Source: Dipetalonema caudispina (Eukaryota; Nematoda; Chromadorea; Rhabditida; Onchocercidae). From it: a stretch of DNA of 64,000 nucleotides. Location of the stretch: NCBI GenBank assembly GCA_013365325.1, contig JABVXV010000042.1:124001-188000 (forward strand), written 5' to 3'. The translations under genes were made by a program, and so were the position numbers. The notes beneath the pieces are model-generated. The model did not search any database and was not told the origin of the DNA. It worked only from the letters and a program-made list of their open reading frames with translations. Of the stretch, positions 23,741 through 37,700 are shown one piece after another. The first letter of the stretch is position 1. Each line of letters opens with the position of its first letter.

Positions 23741-26700
23741 TCTTGTAACTTGCTTGTATTCGTCCTTTTTACTCTCTTTGCTTTGATTTTTTATAAAAAT
23801 GCGGTGAACAAAGGATTTAGTGAATGGAAGTGAGGAAGAGTTTGAAATGAAATTTGGGGATGTTTCTCCGAAGTATTTTTACATGAGGATGTAAAATCTG
23901 TTTCATTGTACAAGTTGGGATATTCAAGGTGTTTGGTTGAAGCTAAAGTTGCATTTAGGGGCAGAAGTGTAACATGTTTTTTCTATAGAAATTTTAATGT
24001 CATATTGGTGCATTATTATGTTTTGTGACATATATAACTTCAACTGATAAACAAGTAACTAATCAAATTATTGTGGTTTATTGGCGCTACTCTATTGGAG
24101 AAGCATCTGATTTTTTAATTTAATTCACTCATTTACTTATTTTATGTGATATTTAAAAAAGTTTGTGAAATGAAGAAGGTAGAAACGTAAGGCACTGAAG
24201 AGGGAAGGTTTAGAAAGAATGGAAAGTTGAACTGTTTGATATACTTTCATCGGCGAACTGTAATGGTAGAGTTTTAGCAAAGACTGGTTTGACAGCAAAA
24301 TGCTGGAATTTCTCAGCTTCAATTGCCTTGCAATTTCTAATTCGAATCAATTGTATTCAAGTTTTTCTGGCTTCATCACAGGAGGAAATGTGTTTAAAAT
24401 ATTGATAATCGAATTATAACATTTTGAAAAATTTTCACTATTTATCATTGGTAGGAATCAGTTGCGGTAAAAGTGAAATACTAGGATTTTTCCTACATTA
24501 ATATCACACTACCATCTCAAAGCGGATCAGCTGAAAAATATTACAAAGTTGGCTTGTAATGAATGGGTGGTCACTTTCGGAGAAGGCATCTTCAAGAAAT
24601 TTTTTGTCATCGGTTCTTCTGAAGATTAAATGGAAAAACATTTTCCAAAAGTCTCATTGTCGGGTATTTCTGCACTGACTTTTTTCGAAAACATTCGACA
24701 ATGAGCGAAAATAGAGCAGTGTCCGCACTCGTTGATTTTTCTTGCATGATCATTTCTTGTAGCTTCTTGTCACTTCGGTGATAGGAATATTTTATTTTCG
24801 TTCTTTCCTCTTTTTTTTTAAAACAAAAGTGGGCAATAATGTATTTGAAACAAAAGGGGATCTGCCCGTTTTCTCCATTGCAGCTTCTAGATGCAGTGAA
24901 ATTGATTAGTATCTATCAAAATGATTTTAATTTTAAAATTGATTCATTAATTTTCCTTTTCATTTTAAATTTACAAAATATTTAAAAATCTCGTATTGAC
25001 CCACAAGGTCATTGATAATTCAGTCGCCAACTAGATTAAATGAAGTTTCATAAAGTATTGTTCTTGATTGTATCCTATTGATTTAATAATTTGGAAATAC
25101 ATGCTTTGAATTAAGCATTGAAAGTTTACTTCTGTTTTGAAAACAGTTCTCTTTCAAATCTTTCATCTCAGTGCCCGTTTTAGTCGTTGTCCATGCAATT
25201 ATTCGTGTTAATCCGTATGGGTACATATTTCCTATTTCATAGCTGAATGGATCCTTCAATCAGATAATAAGTTCGTATGTAGTCTTCACTCGTCCTCTGC
25301 AATTGTAATTAACTATATCAATGGATATGAAATACTGGATCTAAACAACCTTTAATATCCCTTCTGATAATACAAGGATTCCTTACCAATGATATTCAAT
25401 TTGATAAAGTTCATCGTTGCAAAAAAAGAAAAAATTTGAATTAAATTCCACGAAGGTATGAAAACTATACCTCTCTTGTTATTCTATTCATCCTGTAACA
25501 CTCTCTTACATAACCGGTAAAAAAGTTTTCCGGATGATCACTGCAAAAGCCAAATTACCAGCAATAATAGATGATTCAGTGGTGAGAGAGAAGTGACATA
25601 TTGAATTAAACTTGCAACGAATAATTCCAACGAATAATGAAGTGCATCGTTGATTATTATGTTATTATTATAGTGACAATAATTACCTATAGCCGAATGA
25701 ATATATCAGTTAATAAATAATTTTAAATAAATGAAATTTGAGCAGAAAATTTTCTGAACGTCTGAAGAGAGTTGGAATTGCAGAGTAATCTTGATCTTTA
25801 AAAGAGATTAGCAACTATAATTCGGTACTTTTAGGCTATAGTGTATTCCTAACGGTAATGCACTCATCATCGTTACTATCAGACAAAATTTAATAGCAAA
25901 AAAGAAATTTTAATTGATTTCCTTAATTAAGGTAAATCACTCAATCATTACACTGCATTTCACACGTTTTAAACCACGTATGATCGGAATTAATTTTTCT
26001 CTTTCTTACTTTTAAAAGATTCACAACCAATTATATTAATTTAAAATTTAAGTTTGTAATAGAAATTTTGAAAGTGTAGTTTGTTTTTGTTGATTCTGCG
26101 ATGGATGCAATGAGTAGTATGATTTTTTAGTCTTAACCACCAATGAACTAAAGCATCGATGTGATTTATGGGAGATGAAATGATCTGACTCAATCAATTG
26201 CTGACACTATGAATCTTCAACGTCTAAACAACACTGACAGTAATAATTTCAAAGAAACTTCTTAAGGTTAAGAAATTTCCGAAATTTCAAAATTTGAGGT
26301 AATTCATTATGCAGATTTTAGAAAAGCGAGCGATAAAACGAACAGACTTTTTGTCAACTTCTTTCGTTTCTTTTCTTAAAACGTAGTTTTATAGAAACTA
26401 TTCAAATTTAATTGCTTGTGTTGTGATTGATTTAAATCGGTCTGCTTATTAGCAGTGTCTTTTTCTGCTCCAGTATTCTAATTAATTAAGTCCAGTTCTT
26501 GAGAAAGCTATCAGTCAATTAGAATAAATTATTCCAAGATGTTAAAAAATTCGATCAAATATTGAAAATTTTTTTCTATTGGAAATTTTTGGGTAAAGAC
26601 TTTTATAGGTTTAACCATCACCTGCCAAATATTTGATCCATATAATGCAATGAAATTGTGGTAGGCTTGTTGAATCTTAAAACTATTAACAATGTACTTC

Positions 26701-27396
26701 AAGAATGCAAAAGATCAATTTTTTGATAGGTGCCTAGCATGCAAAAAAAGCCTCATCCATATGTACTTTGGTATTAGCAAACAATTCACATATATATTAT
26801 TGTTGTGGGAGATCCTTTTGCTGGACAAAATAATTTTCGCTTTTTGCTGTTTTTAAAAGATGATATGACTAAACTTCAGAGTCTTTTGATTTGTGAATTT
26901 TCAAGATAACAAGACCAGATTATGTTTTTGTCAACATTTCGCTAAAGATCCATCAATTTATATTTAAATTATTTATTGTCATTTATTATTGCGGAAATCG
27001 CGTAGTATCGAGGCATTAATCACAATTTCCGATGATTCATTGAAGATTGGCTCAATTTAGCTCGAACTCTTTTTGTTATGAAGGGTTAATTTATTGAAAA
27101 GTATATTTAAAGCCATTTCCAGCAACTTCAAATAATCTGATTAATTTGCTTTAACATTACCTCACATTGGTGATAGATGCTAACTGTTACAGAAGATTAG
27201 TTCTGAGGTTTTATAACTCTTATTAATAAATTAGCTTTTATTAGTAAACAATATCTTCTGATTTTCAACGTAACTTTTGAATGTGTGTTATGCATTCTGT
27301 TCGTGGAGCACCGATTTTAATAATATGAAAATGAAAATTGGAATAATGTGAAAAACACTGTGAAAAATCGAATTTGGAATGTTACTATAAATTTAA
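23741..27396. other. Convergent intergenic region between SMG8 and the cuticlin gene
   Basis: The two flanking genes end toward each other here. I found no phase-consistent exon chain, RNA gene or transposon. A short inverted repeat, CTCATTGTCG at 24653-24662 and CGACAATGAG at 24696-24705, is the only notable structure. The rest is AT-rich sequence. Confidence 0.5.
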
Positions 27397-30300
27397 TCAC
27401 AAATCGATATGTTGTGAATTAGAGCTGATAATGGAAGCACCAACGAGGGTCGCGGTAGTAGTAATTAGAAATGTAGTACTTGCAATGATGCATGCAAATC
27501 GAGTCACCGTTAAACAGTATCGCAACGGTTTACTGGATAATGCAGGATTCAGAATAAACTGCTCTGAATCTAATCCTGAAAACAGTTTTAAAATTAGAAA
27601 CAATAAACATGAATAACAGTAAGTCAGTTCTGTTGTGAACGGATCAAATATAATTTTCAAATATAATAAAATAAAATTTTCTAACTCAACAAGCCACCAT
27701 TCACACATTTATCTACTTCAAACGCTTCATCATTAAAAATGATTGATAAAGTAAATTTCGTAAAATATAAGAATCCTCCTCAACATCATTTAATTTTTAA
27801 CTTCATAATTAAGTAAAAAATATGCTATAGATTGGTAACAGACTAATTTCATTGTTATTGTTTTATAAATTCCAAAAAAAACTGTTTAAAGCGAATGAAA
27901 TCATTTAACGGAATACGTCATCAGTGTGCCCTCTATCGGGTTTGCAGTAACAACATTGGGGAAAATTACTGAATATTGAGTAGGTAACTTAAATAACAAG
28001 TGATAGAAGCAAACCCTATCGATGACTGTTATATGAAAAATAACTTATTTTGTGATATTGAACTACATTCACATCATGATATGCTATATATTTTTATTAT
28101 CATAATTTCCCCAAGATCACTCAAAAAGATCATAGAGTTTCTGATGATTTCAACAATGGACCTTGAGCAACATCATCCAGATCAATGATATTGATTCTTG
28201 GCGTCCGAAGAATCAGGCTCTCTCTGCTAATGTTGAACAAATCACGACGTTTTCGTTTACCATTAGTGCATTTCGGTGGCTGTAAGACGACCAGTAATTC
28301 AGGATCAGTAGATCGAAATAGAAGTGATACTTCCTTGATTAAAGAATTTCAGGTAAGGATGGTAAAATACAAATGAGAAGGATAGCAATACTTCTTTATA
28401 GAATAGCAACTTTAGAGTAATTAAGTTCAGAAAACCTTTTTTTAATTAGTAGCATGCATACATGTTTGATATTTAATATATCTGTCCGAAAACTCAAACA
28501 GTTACTAGTGAATTTTAATGAATATGAAGCTTTGTTATTGGTGAGTTATCTAAACTTCGATAAATTTTAACTGAAGAAAAGCAGTGAAATACTTATCGAT
28601 TATCCCAATCTCAGCTGTGATAAGTTAACAATCTTTTCGAAAACTGTACTGAAATTTAATTTTTATTCAAAAAAAAGAGTAAAATGATGGAAGAAGTAAC
28701 AGGGAAATGAAAAAAAAGAATGAAACAGTGTATTCTTTTTTCAATCAGATGAAATTTCGTCAGAATTAATATTGCAGTTTTAAATCCAAGTTAAAATTTC
28801 CGAGTAGCAATTTTCCTTGTTTTCTAGAACTATGTGCAGAAAAAATTCTTTCAGAATTTTAATTCGGTGCATTTAATCACAAAAGTCTATATTATGCGAA
28901 GTTTATATTGTTTACATTCTTACTTTCTAGTTTCATACAAAAAATAACACTGAGAACGAAGAATAGAATTTAAATTTCTCAAATCGAAGTTGTAGCAGTT
29001 TCCGAGCAAAATAAGATCAGGTACGTCATCCAAAAAAAAGCTTGAAACATGCAAACTGAAACTTCTAGAGAGTTTTGTGGCAGTGGATTAATTATTTTAA
29101 ATCAGTTCATCCCTGAGAATTTTAAATAGCAGACTTTAGTTCTTCTCCTTCATTGTCATGACGTTAATAAGGGTTAATGGTTGCTAATCAGACTTTTTTC
29201 AAAGTATAGCAGCTTTTGTGATAAGAACTCAATTCATTCATCTAAACTATGCTTTTTATTAATATCTAACAAATTTGTTTTCATGCAAAACTACAAAATG
29301 AATTCAATGTTATTTAAATTACTTGAAATTCAAACAAAACATAGAGCTAGTTTAACGATTGAAACTGCATCGAAGCAGACACATAGGAAGATAAATTTCC
29401 TTAATGATCATTAAGAATATTCTGAATAGACGGTTCGGGATATTTACGAAATAAAAGTTTACCGTGATTAATTCGCAATCTTGTTGGCTTCGTAAACAAA
29501 CGAGGACATCACATCGAAAACCAATTTCAGAACGATCAGGAAATTTGAAAACAGATGCTCGTATTTTCACTGATAGTAAATCTGATGCATACTGTAGGTT
29601 CGGTAAGATATAAGGATCCAATGTACATCTCAAAATATAGCTTTATTCATTAAAATCAGATATATTTAAATCACTTGAAAAACAATTGTCACTCTCCGTT
29701 TTCCCAATATTGATGTAGTCGGAAGCAATTACAACGATACTATGAAAATTATATTAGCGTGCTATCTTACCAATACCATTTGTGGTAACTTTATTAAGCA
29801 GAGGATAAAAGAGTATGAACCCAGAAATTGAAAAGTTTTTTAATGCAACCACATATCCTTCATTCTGAAAGTCTTTTAGAAGCATTGAAGTAATAATGAT
29901 AACTTTGCTCTACGCAAAGAATGAATTAGAAAATATGCAATGTTAATAATTTGCTTGAGCATTTTAAATGACGAACCCATTTTCATCAATAACAGGAACT
30001 CTGAAGTTATCATTTGATTCTGCATAACAATTCTTTACTAGCATTGCATAAACTCCTGAAAATTTGCTTAAATGGAAATTGTAAGATCATTCAAAAATGT
30101 TTTACTACAGTGTTGTTCGAAAATGTAAAACAGTCACCATAAATAAATGATAATATGAAAACAACCTTGAAGAATAATTTTAGTGAATTCATACATAGAA
30201 TGCAAGGCTATCATTAACTTGATTTTAAACCACAAAATTTCCGAATAATCCGAGAGAAGGAAGTCTCGATGATTTTCAAATACGTTTGAAACACAATTCA

Positions 30301-33300
30301 AAATATTTTTCAATAACCTTTAAAGGGACTCTGACAAATCCATTGATGCTCAACGAGTTCACCAACCCGAGCATTCGTGATTACTTTCCCGGTAGGACTC
30401 TTAACCGTATAAATACAATGTGGCGAATTGATTTCCGACTCTACTTTTATACTTGGCGGCATACTGGAAATTTTTGGAGTAACTCCTAATTCATTACATT
30501 CTTTAGGCTAAGGTTAATTTAAAGAAACTTAGGTCATTAAGGAACAAAATGATGAGTGAACTTTCTTGGTTGAATTCAAACTTCGTTGCATCTGATGCAT
30601 TCTGTTGAATGATCTGACAATTTCAATGATTACAATGAGCAGATTTTTTTTAACTTTTTAAGGAAAAACTAACCTAACATTTAAGTCTGCATCGATCGCT
30701 TTATTACCTTCCATATATGCACATTGAATACGAAATGCTCGATCTAGTTTGGTAAGTAGATTTTGATGGAAGCTAACAACTATCGTTAATGATACAATCA
30801 TTGCTCGAGGATCTATCTGAAAGAAAAAAAAATTACAAATAGAACAATTCAATTTTTATTCACAATTATATTCTTTAAAAAAATTAAGGAAGTCGAAATT
30901 CTGAGGTCCTCGTTACTGAATTGTTGATATCTCGTCTTACTTCTATTTAGTATCTAACATTTCAATTGATTATTGTTTCCTCTTCAATTGTAAATTGTTT
31001 TAACAATTAGCATTTGTCTTTCTCAAGATGATAAATTTTGTTTAAGGTCATAAGGTTAGCATATCTATAGAGGTTTTCTGAATAACAGTGAGCAGTTTGC
31101 CCTTGACCTCCTTATAGAAATCATTAAGAGTTGTGTTTTTCTTCCCATTTGATTTACTCGTTTACAATATCTATTAAATTATTGACTTTCCATTGCTTCC
31201 ATTCAAGGACATAATGAACTTTTTTTATTTCATATTCTTTTTTAATCCAAATTCTTCATTCATCCATTATGTGCTCATTAAATGTACATTCAGTACTTCT
31301 TGTAAAGTTTCTTTCCGTTGCACTAGTAAAGACAAGTCGAAAATTCACAATATTAATTAAGTTATGAGATTTAAAACTTTCACAAGAAAATCTTGCATTA
31401 AAAAGCTTTCCTAATTAATTAAATGACATCTTTTTGTTGTATGATTGCAAAACAAAACACTCAAGAAGTTAATCGATGTATTTATTTCTAATTATTACAT
31501 AATATGTAAAAATTCATCAATCTCTTATGCTATTGGTATTGCACTTTGTGGTCGCTTCAAATAATTTCCAGTTTTTAATCTCAAGACTTATAAGACTGTC
31601 AAGAAGTGAAATAAAAGATAACTATGGTTCAGAAAGTTACCTATCGGTTAGCCTTTATCCAGAAGATACTGATTGTTTGAGCTTAGACAAGGAGGGAGAA
31701 AAGCAAGAATAAGTAAATGAAGTAAAAACATACCTGCTGTTCATATTTGATATTACAGGTACCAAGTTTAATAAGCAAATCAGCAGTGCTTTCAATAACT
31801 TCCTGTTGGCTGTTAATCTTTAGCTCATCTTGACATACCGGGCATGGAGGGCAATGTGGCATTGTTGAAGCTATCGAACTGCCATATTCATTCTTAGCAT
31901 TGAAATTAAACTCTTTTGATGAATGCGGCTTTGTCGTTACAACAGTTGATCGGTGGTCTACAGATGCAGATTTATTTCACTTATCTACTGATACTCTTCG
32001 TTCAATCAAATCAATCATATGTCAGATTCTTTTCATGATAAATTGCTACTCAATTTTAGAACATCAAAACAACAAGTAAATTATTTTTGAAGGTAATGCT
32101 TGCGCTTTTTTTTTAACCTATATGTTCAATAGTAAATTTGACCTCAACAAAAGATATGTCATTAGTCGTACTATCTTCTGCTAATCAATCATAATCCATT
32201 ATTTCGAGAATTTTGGCTAGCTAAAGATCCTGCATCATTGTGAAATTTTCGATTTAAGGCTTATAGAGCCATCTTTATCTTATTATAACTCTTTCTCCTA
32301 GAAAATAAATGCAGCTTTTTCTCTTTCCTGTATCTTTTCTGTTCTTTTGATTTCAATCAAGTTGTTCATTGTCGGTAGATTTTTGCTAGAACATATTTTA
32401 TGTCTTCCTCACCATGAACTGTACTAGCTATTGTGACTGTTTCCGGATCCCTTTCCATTGAAATTCGTGCTGCATCGGTAATCGAATTTGTTTTCTGTAT
32501 ACTTTCAGATAACGGAATTTTATTTATTTCTTCTGGCGATTTGTCCCGTTTTTGTGTAGAACTAGTTGCAGTCTCTGGAAATATTTATGTTGACAACCAT
32601 TAAGCCAGAATCTATCGCTCAAAATTGCAATTTTGTGATTTGCAAAATATTTAACCGACCTGGAATGTCTATATTGCCTCACTTCTTCACTTTTACTTTT
32701 TTGGCAGGAAAAGGAAAAAAGGTGAAACTGGAAGAGGAGAGAAAAATAATAAACATACTTCCTAGGTTAAAACATCTGAAAAGAGATTCTCAAATTCATT
32801 TCTTATAAATAACTCATGCTGATGGACAAATACTAATGCCAAAATTCATTGAAAATAAATGTTTAAGACTTGCTCATATCGTATTGTATCTGCGGTACTC
32901 AGTTAAATGCTTTTCATGTCTAAGTGACAGCAAATTCAACAACTGCGAAAATGTAAACTTCTCAGTTATGTATTAAAAATTTACCTCCTGAATGAAAAGT
33001 AGGGATGGAATGAGTTTCACTATAATTTCGACCACAATCGCTGTTTCCGTATTGCCCTTTGACGAATACTTTACCTCGAAAAGGTTTCACTGTTTTGACC
33101 GTAAATCGGATAAATTCATTTCCACATTCTACCAGTGGTTGACCTGATATGTAACAGTTATTTCAGAACATGGCTAATAATTGTAAACTACAACATTCTC
33201 TTTTAAATGACCGCATTTTACTTATAGTAAAATGTTTAAATCATCTTTCGGTGCAACTTAAAGTATCAAGCCTTCTATATTTTCTAAGAGACAGAAAATT

Positions 33301-34634
33301 TTTTCAGCATTCGTCTAACACTCAGTGAAATATCAAATACATTAAGCTTTTTTAAAAGAGCCACTTATTTCTCCTAATTAGTAGTTATCCAGCTGGTCAT
33401 TTACGCTCATTTAGTGCAGATTGAATGCTTTTATGTCATTTCAAGATGATTTATATTTGAAAGACATCAAAGACAAAAATATAAATTAAAGGTTGAGGAG
33501 CGAATCTAAATAAGAGAGAAACTTTCAATACTCACCGGAAATCCCATTTTGAACAGTGTTGAGTGATGACAGCGGTATCTAAAAATATACTTCCAATTTC
33601 CCTCAGATAGTATAAACAGGAATTTTTACTGTATTTTATTTTTGTTTAATTCTATTTTTCCCCACAATTTACGTGAAAGTGAATTGTCATTAATTAAAAA
33701 GTCAATTTTATGAGATCATTGTACCTTCCTTTCCTTTCAATTAACATGAATTTTGTAATTTTCGGAGATTTCGTTCTCTATACCTTTTGTAAATAACTCA
33801 TCGTTATATCCTTAAATGTGCATGCATATGTCATTTAATGATGCCTTATATTCAAAAAAACCAGAAATTGAAAAGTACACTGAAAATAGAAAAAAGTAAG
33901 AAATAGAAGGACCAATAATTATTACATTACTATGGTTGTTTTCGTTAAGTTAACCTAATATTTCACTTCAGACAATTGCTATGTATTCGATCAGCTATAA
34001 ATGATTTTGTAATATCTGATATATCATCATATTCAGTTTGAAAACTTGACTGTAGCTGACCAACAAGTCAATCAGACAAAAAGCCAAAGTACGATATTTT
34101 CCAATTTCTGTCAATAAATTGCGCTAAGATAATTTTAAGCAATTGCATTTAAGTTCCAATAAATATTTTTATGTCAATAGGATTTGCAACAACACATACT
34201 GCATTTTTATTACTTGCAAGAAAAAAATAAATGATGAATCAGAATAAGTTAGGAAAATTAAGAAAATATAACTGATTGCTTCACTAATTAGAGTTATTAG
34301 AATCACAGAGATCTATACCAAGTGATCCAATAACTTTCGATTATTGTCCATGTTGATCAATACAATATTTTCAAAACGGGCATTATCAAGTCAAGTTATG
34401 TCAAGTCTACAACTGATTTGCCATTTTTCTAACATAAGAGAAAATCTCATCCAATAAGATAATTAATTTACTTAGAGACTCTGCTTGAAAGACTTGAAAT
34501 CATGATACTGTAATATCTTTCTCAAATAATGATAATATGTTAACAACTCTGCGAAATCTGATTACAAGTAAGAAACCTACTCGGATAAATAAGAATAACA
34601 GTAGTAGTAAATCCATTGATGTAAATGAATGCAT
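27397..34634 (-). CDS. Cuticlin-like ZP-domain protein, membrane-anchored, with furin-type site
   Basis: Eleven exons, in coding order: 34634-34581, 33578-33536, 33143-32985, 32574-32413, 31957-31734, 30816-30674, 30463-30318, 30055-29977, 29628-29463, 28279-28162, 27575-27397. Phase is kept throughout and the product is about 490 residues. The first exon is a signal peptide (MDLLLLLFLFI). ZP-N starts with PLVECGNEFIRFTVKTVKPF and then VFVKGQYGNSDC. ZP-C carries VSFHQNLLTKLDRAFRIQC, then VGELVEHQWIC, AMLVKNCYAE, VIDENGCTLDPYI and FKFPDRSEIGFRCDVLVC, ending with CELITPPKC. A dibasic KRKRR at about 400-404 is the expected cleavage site. A hydrophobic segment near 452-481 would anchor the precursor. 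Cuticlins are cleaved and polymerise into cuticle ribbons or apical matrix. An extra segment of about 115 residues, Ser/Thr-rich and with HCPPCPVC, sits inside ZP-N. The acceptor at 28279 was chosen because it restores the CxxITPPxC pattern. Confidence 0.93.
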
Positions 34635-34769
34635 TTTCTTAAGAGGTTGTGAACCCACGTGTTATGCTCTTTTCCCGTAAAAATATGGCGTAAGGTTTCA
34701 CTGATCCTGAAGACAAATAACAAATGATACAAAGGTAATGCTCACGATGGATATCTACCTTGTCATTAT

Positions 34770-34776
34770 AAGGTCA
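34770..34776 (+). promoter_or_regulatory. AAGGTCA nuclear-receptor half-site upstream of the cuticlin gene
   Basis: One AAGGTCA lies about 136 bp upstream of the cuticlin start codon. Receptors of the NHR-23 and NHR-25 type, which act in moulting, bind this kind of half-site. A 7-mer occurs often by chance, so the role is only suggested. Confidence 0.2.
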
Positions 34777-37700
34777 AGGGGTGGGTATAAGAGGGGTGAT
34801 CTTTTCATATTTCTATTAATAGAAACAGCTGAAGGAGGAGAGAGTAATTTTTCCTTTCATTCTCGATGATAGTTCAATTACCTATTCAAAGAGGAGGGAG
34901 AGATCAAAGAGTGGAAAGGGGTGTGCAAAATTATTCCATAACGAGGCACATATCGCAATTAAAAATAGATGGATCATTGTCCTGAAATGATAAATTCAAA
35001 TTAGAAAGAGAAATAGTTTTGATAGCTTATTTAACTAATACATTTGTAAAATTATTTGAAATTGATCATAATAAATCATTTCCAGTAGTTGGATGTATCA
35101 CGATGTCAGACATAAAATGAAGCATACACAAAAAGTCTCGTACTGATTTACTAATTACTTTTAATGATCACTCTGATTAGTTGGGTGAAAATATTAAAAT
35201 GAAGCTTTTATTATCAACCTAGAATTTAAAAGCTGAAATACATTTCATGATAGACCTAAAGCAGAACTTGAACATGTAAGTAAAACATATATAGCGTTGA
35301 ATGGAAATTTGATTCAAATAATTGAAGGTCTAATTAACGGAAGAAGACGGAAATGATCAAATACTATGTTCACATTTACAGAACTAAATGAACTCCTTAA
35401 CTGAATAGCCGAATAGTTCAAATCATTTTCATGTTTAGCAACATTTATTGTCGGTTATTTATGTTTTCCTTGCGTAAAAATGTATAATTTGACAAACTGA
35501 ACAAATGTAACAAATATTGAATATTTATAGTGAGATCTTCTCATTAGATAAAAGGTTTACATATTTACATTTCATAACTTTGCTTCGAACTTTACACTTT
35601 TCTTTTATGACTTGATTAATTTAAGTAGTACAATTAAATAGGAGGAAGAGTAGGAGAACATTTATATTCTTAAACGGTAAACTGACAGAAGTACTTCATG
35701 GTACTTTCATTTCACAAAAGATCGGAATTAACATTGAACAAAAGAAAACAGTACATTTTATATTGCACTTTAAATAAGATTGAAAATTTTCTCAGATCTC
35801 AATCCTTTTAAATTCACCTCTCCTTCCACATATTGTTAATCAAATAGTACTTGAAGAGGTCATCAACAATTTTGAAAGTATGTTCTGCTCTTTCATTAAA
35901 ATATTGCTGATAAATTTGATTTCTTCCACACTAATTATTCCTTCATTTGCAAATGACAGATGGCTTCTTTATTTGATATTCATTTCTCAAACAACATTTT
36001 TTATGGTGAAAAAAAAAATGAACTTAATCAACCAAAGACATAATCAATTCTATCGTTTAATATTTCAAGCAAATTGGCAAATCTTTTGCAAGGCTTAAAT
36101 TTGAAATGAACTTGAAACGATCATATTTCTTTGTCAGTTTTTTATAAAAAAATTTTCAATTATACTCAGTCTAAAAGAGTAATACAAACTTCTTATAAAT
36201 CCAACCGAGTGTAAAATCGTACACTCTTCAGTTTTTAAGGCATATCTTCAATGTTTTTCTTGAAAGTTCCTTACATATAAAGTTTTAAATTTTCATTCAA
36301 AACTTTCACGCTTCAAGTGCACACATAACAATTCCCGTCAAACAATATCACTTTGCATTTTCGATAGAAAAAAACCCCTCTACTTGATAGTTTCTGAAAA
36401 GAATTGATACATTTGACCCCGAAATAAGCGGTCATTGGGATACGAAAAATAACTGAACTTTAAGGCTCTTCATTTGTCTGCATTACTTATACTTCATTGA
36501 TGAAATTTTAGCACTCTAATAATAATTTTTAATTTTGGCATAAATTATACTCGATGGAACTGATTCATTAAGTTATTCTTCAAACTTCATTCTTTTGGTA
36601 AAAGTAAAAATGACTATGCTGCTTAACTAATGTAATAAAAATAAAAGCAACATCACTTTTGCTATTTAATTTGGTAGAAGTATTAATAATAAAAATTCTG
36701 ATCTTCTCTAAAATTGAACCACTCAATTTGGACAAAAACTAATCCTGAAAGTTATAAAATTATTATATTAAGACTCTAGGATAATTGCTTGATTTTTGCT
36801 GGTTGCTTTAAAAAAAATTTAGAATTTAAAGATGAAATTCATTCTAAAATTGCAATTTACACCAATTGGAGGACATTTTTTACATATCCCAATTTAAATT
36901 CATCAATTTTTGGAACCAACTTATTTTGCTAGATCTTAAGTTAAGTTTATATTAATCGACTTAAAGTTTAAATGTGAATGACAATTCTTGAGATTTCAAG
37001 ACTAAACTTTATATTTGATGGAATAAATGTCCAGATATATACAACTCATTCACAGGCACATCAATGTATTTGTGAAGGTAGGATTATTTGTTTAATCTAA
37101 CATTGTGTAGATACGAATTAAACATTACTAAATAACACTTCAACTGTTGACCTTCAATCATAATTGAATAATTACCTCTAAAAATATTTCTTTTCGATCA
37201 TCACCAATGATAAGATCATAACATTTCTGTAATATGGTACTCCATCTTATGAAAGTAGATTATTTATTTTAGCACTCTCTAATTATTACCACTTCCAAAA
37301 CCTCTCCAACATAGTCTAAGACTTAATTCAGAATCCATTTTCTAGTAAGCGTCATTCTTTAAGCAGTCGTAATTGATATTTTTGGTTATGTATTAGAAGT
37401 ATCACATCCAAGGTATCAAATGAATTTACCTCCTTTTTTGCCATTTAATACTAAAAAAATTGACAAGAAGTATCCTATTATTGTGCCACCATCTTACACA
37501 ACTTATTACTAATACTTTTCGAAAAAATGTCTATGATGTAAAGTTTTAAACTGCTCCATCTATTTCCGCCAATATTAATGATAAAATTTATGATTCAAAA
37601 AAACATAAACATTGTTATTCCTTTTCAAAATTCGAAATTCAACTCCCATCTGTAAACTCTTCGTGAAACAATTTATGATCAATAAATAGAATTTGATAAC

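Noticed and set aside
23490..23786. Plus-strand open frame of 98 codons at the end of SMG8
   Set aside because: It is in another frame. The correct last exon 23549-23740 gives the conserved LRFPYVYAGP and a stop.
28279..28326. Longer version of cuticlin exon 10 starting at an AAG acceptor
   Set aside because: It is open and in phase, but it would break the conserved CELIT-PPKC link of ZP proteins. The TTACAG site restores it.
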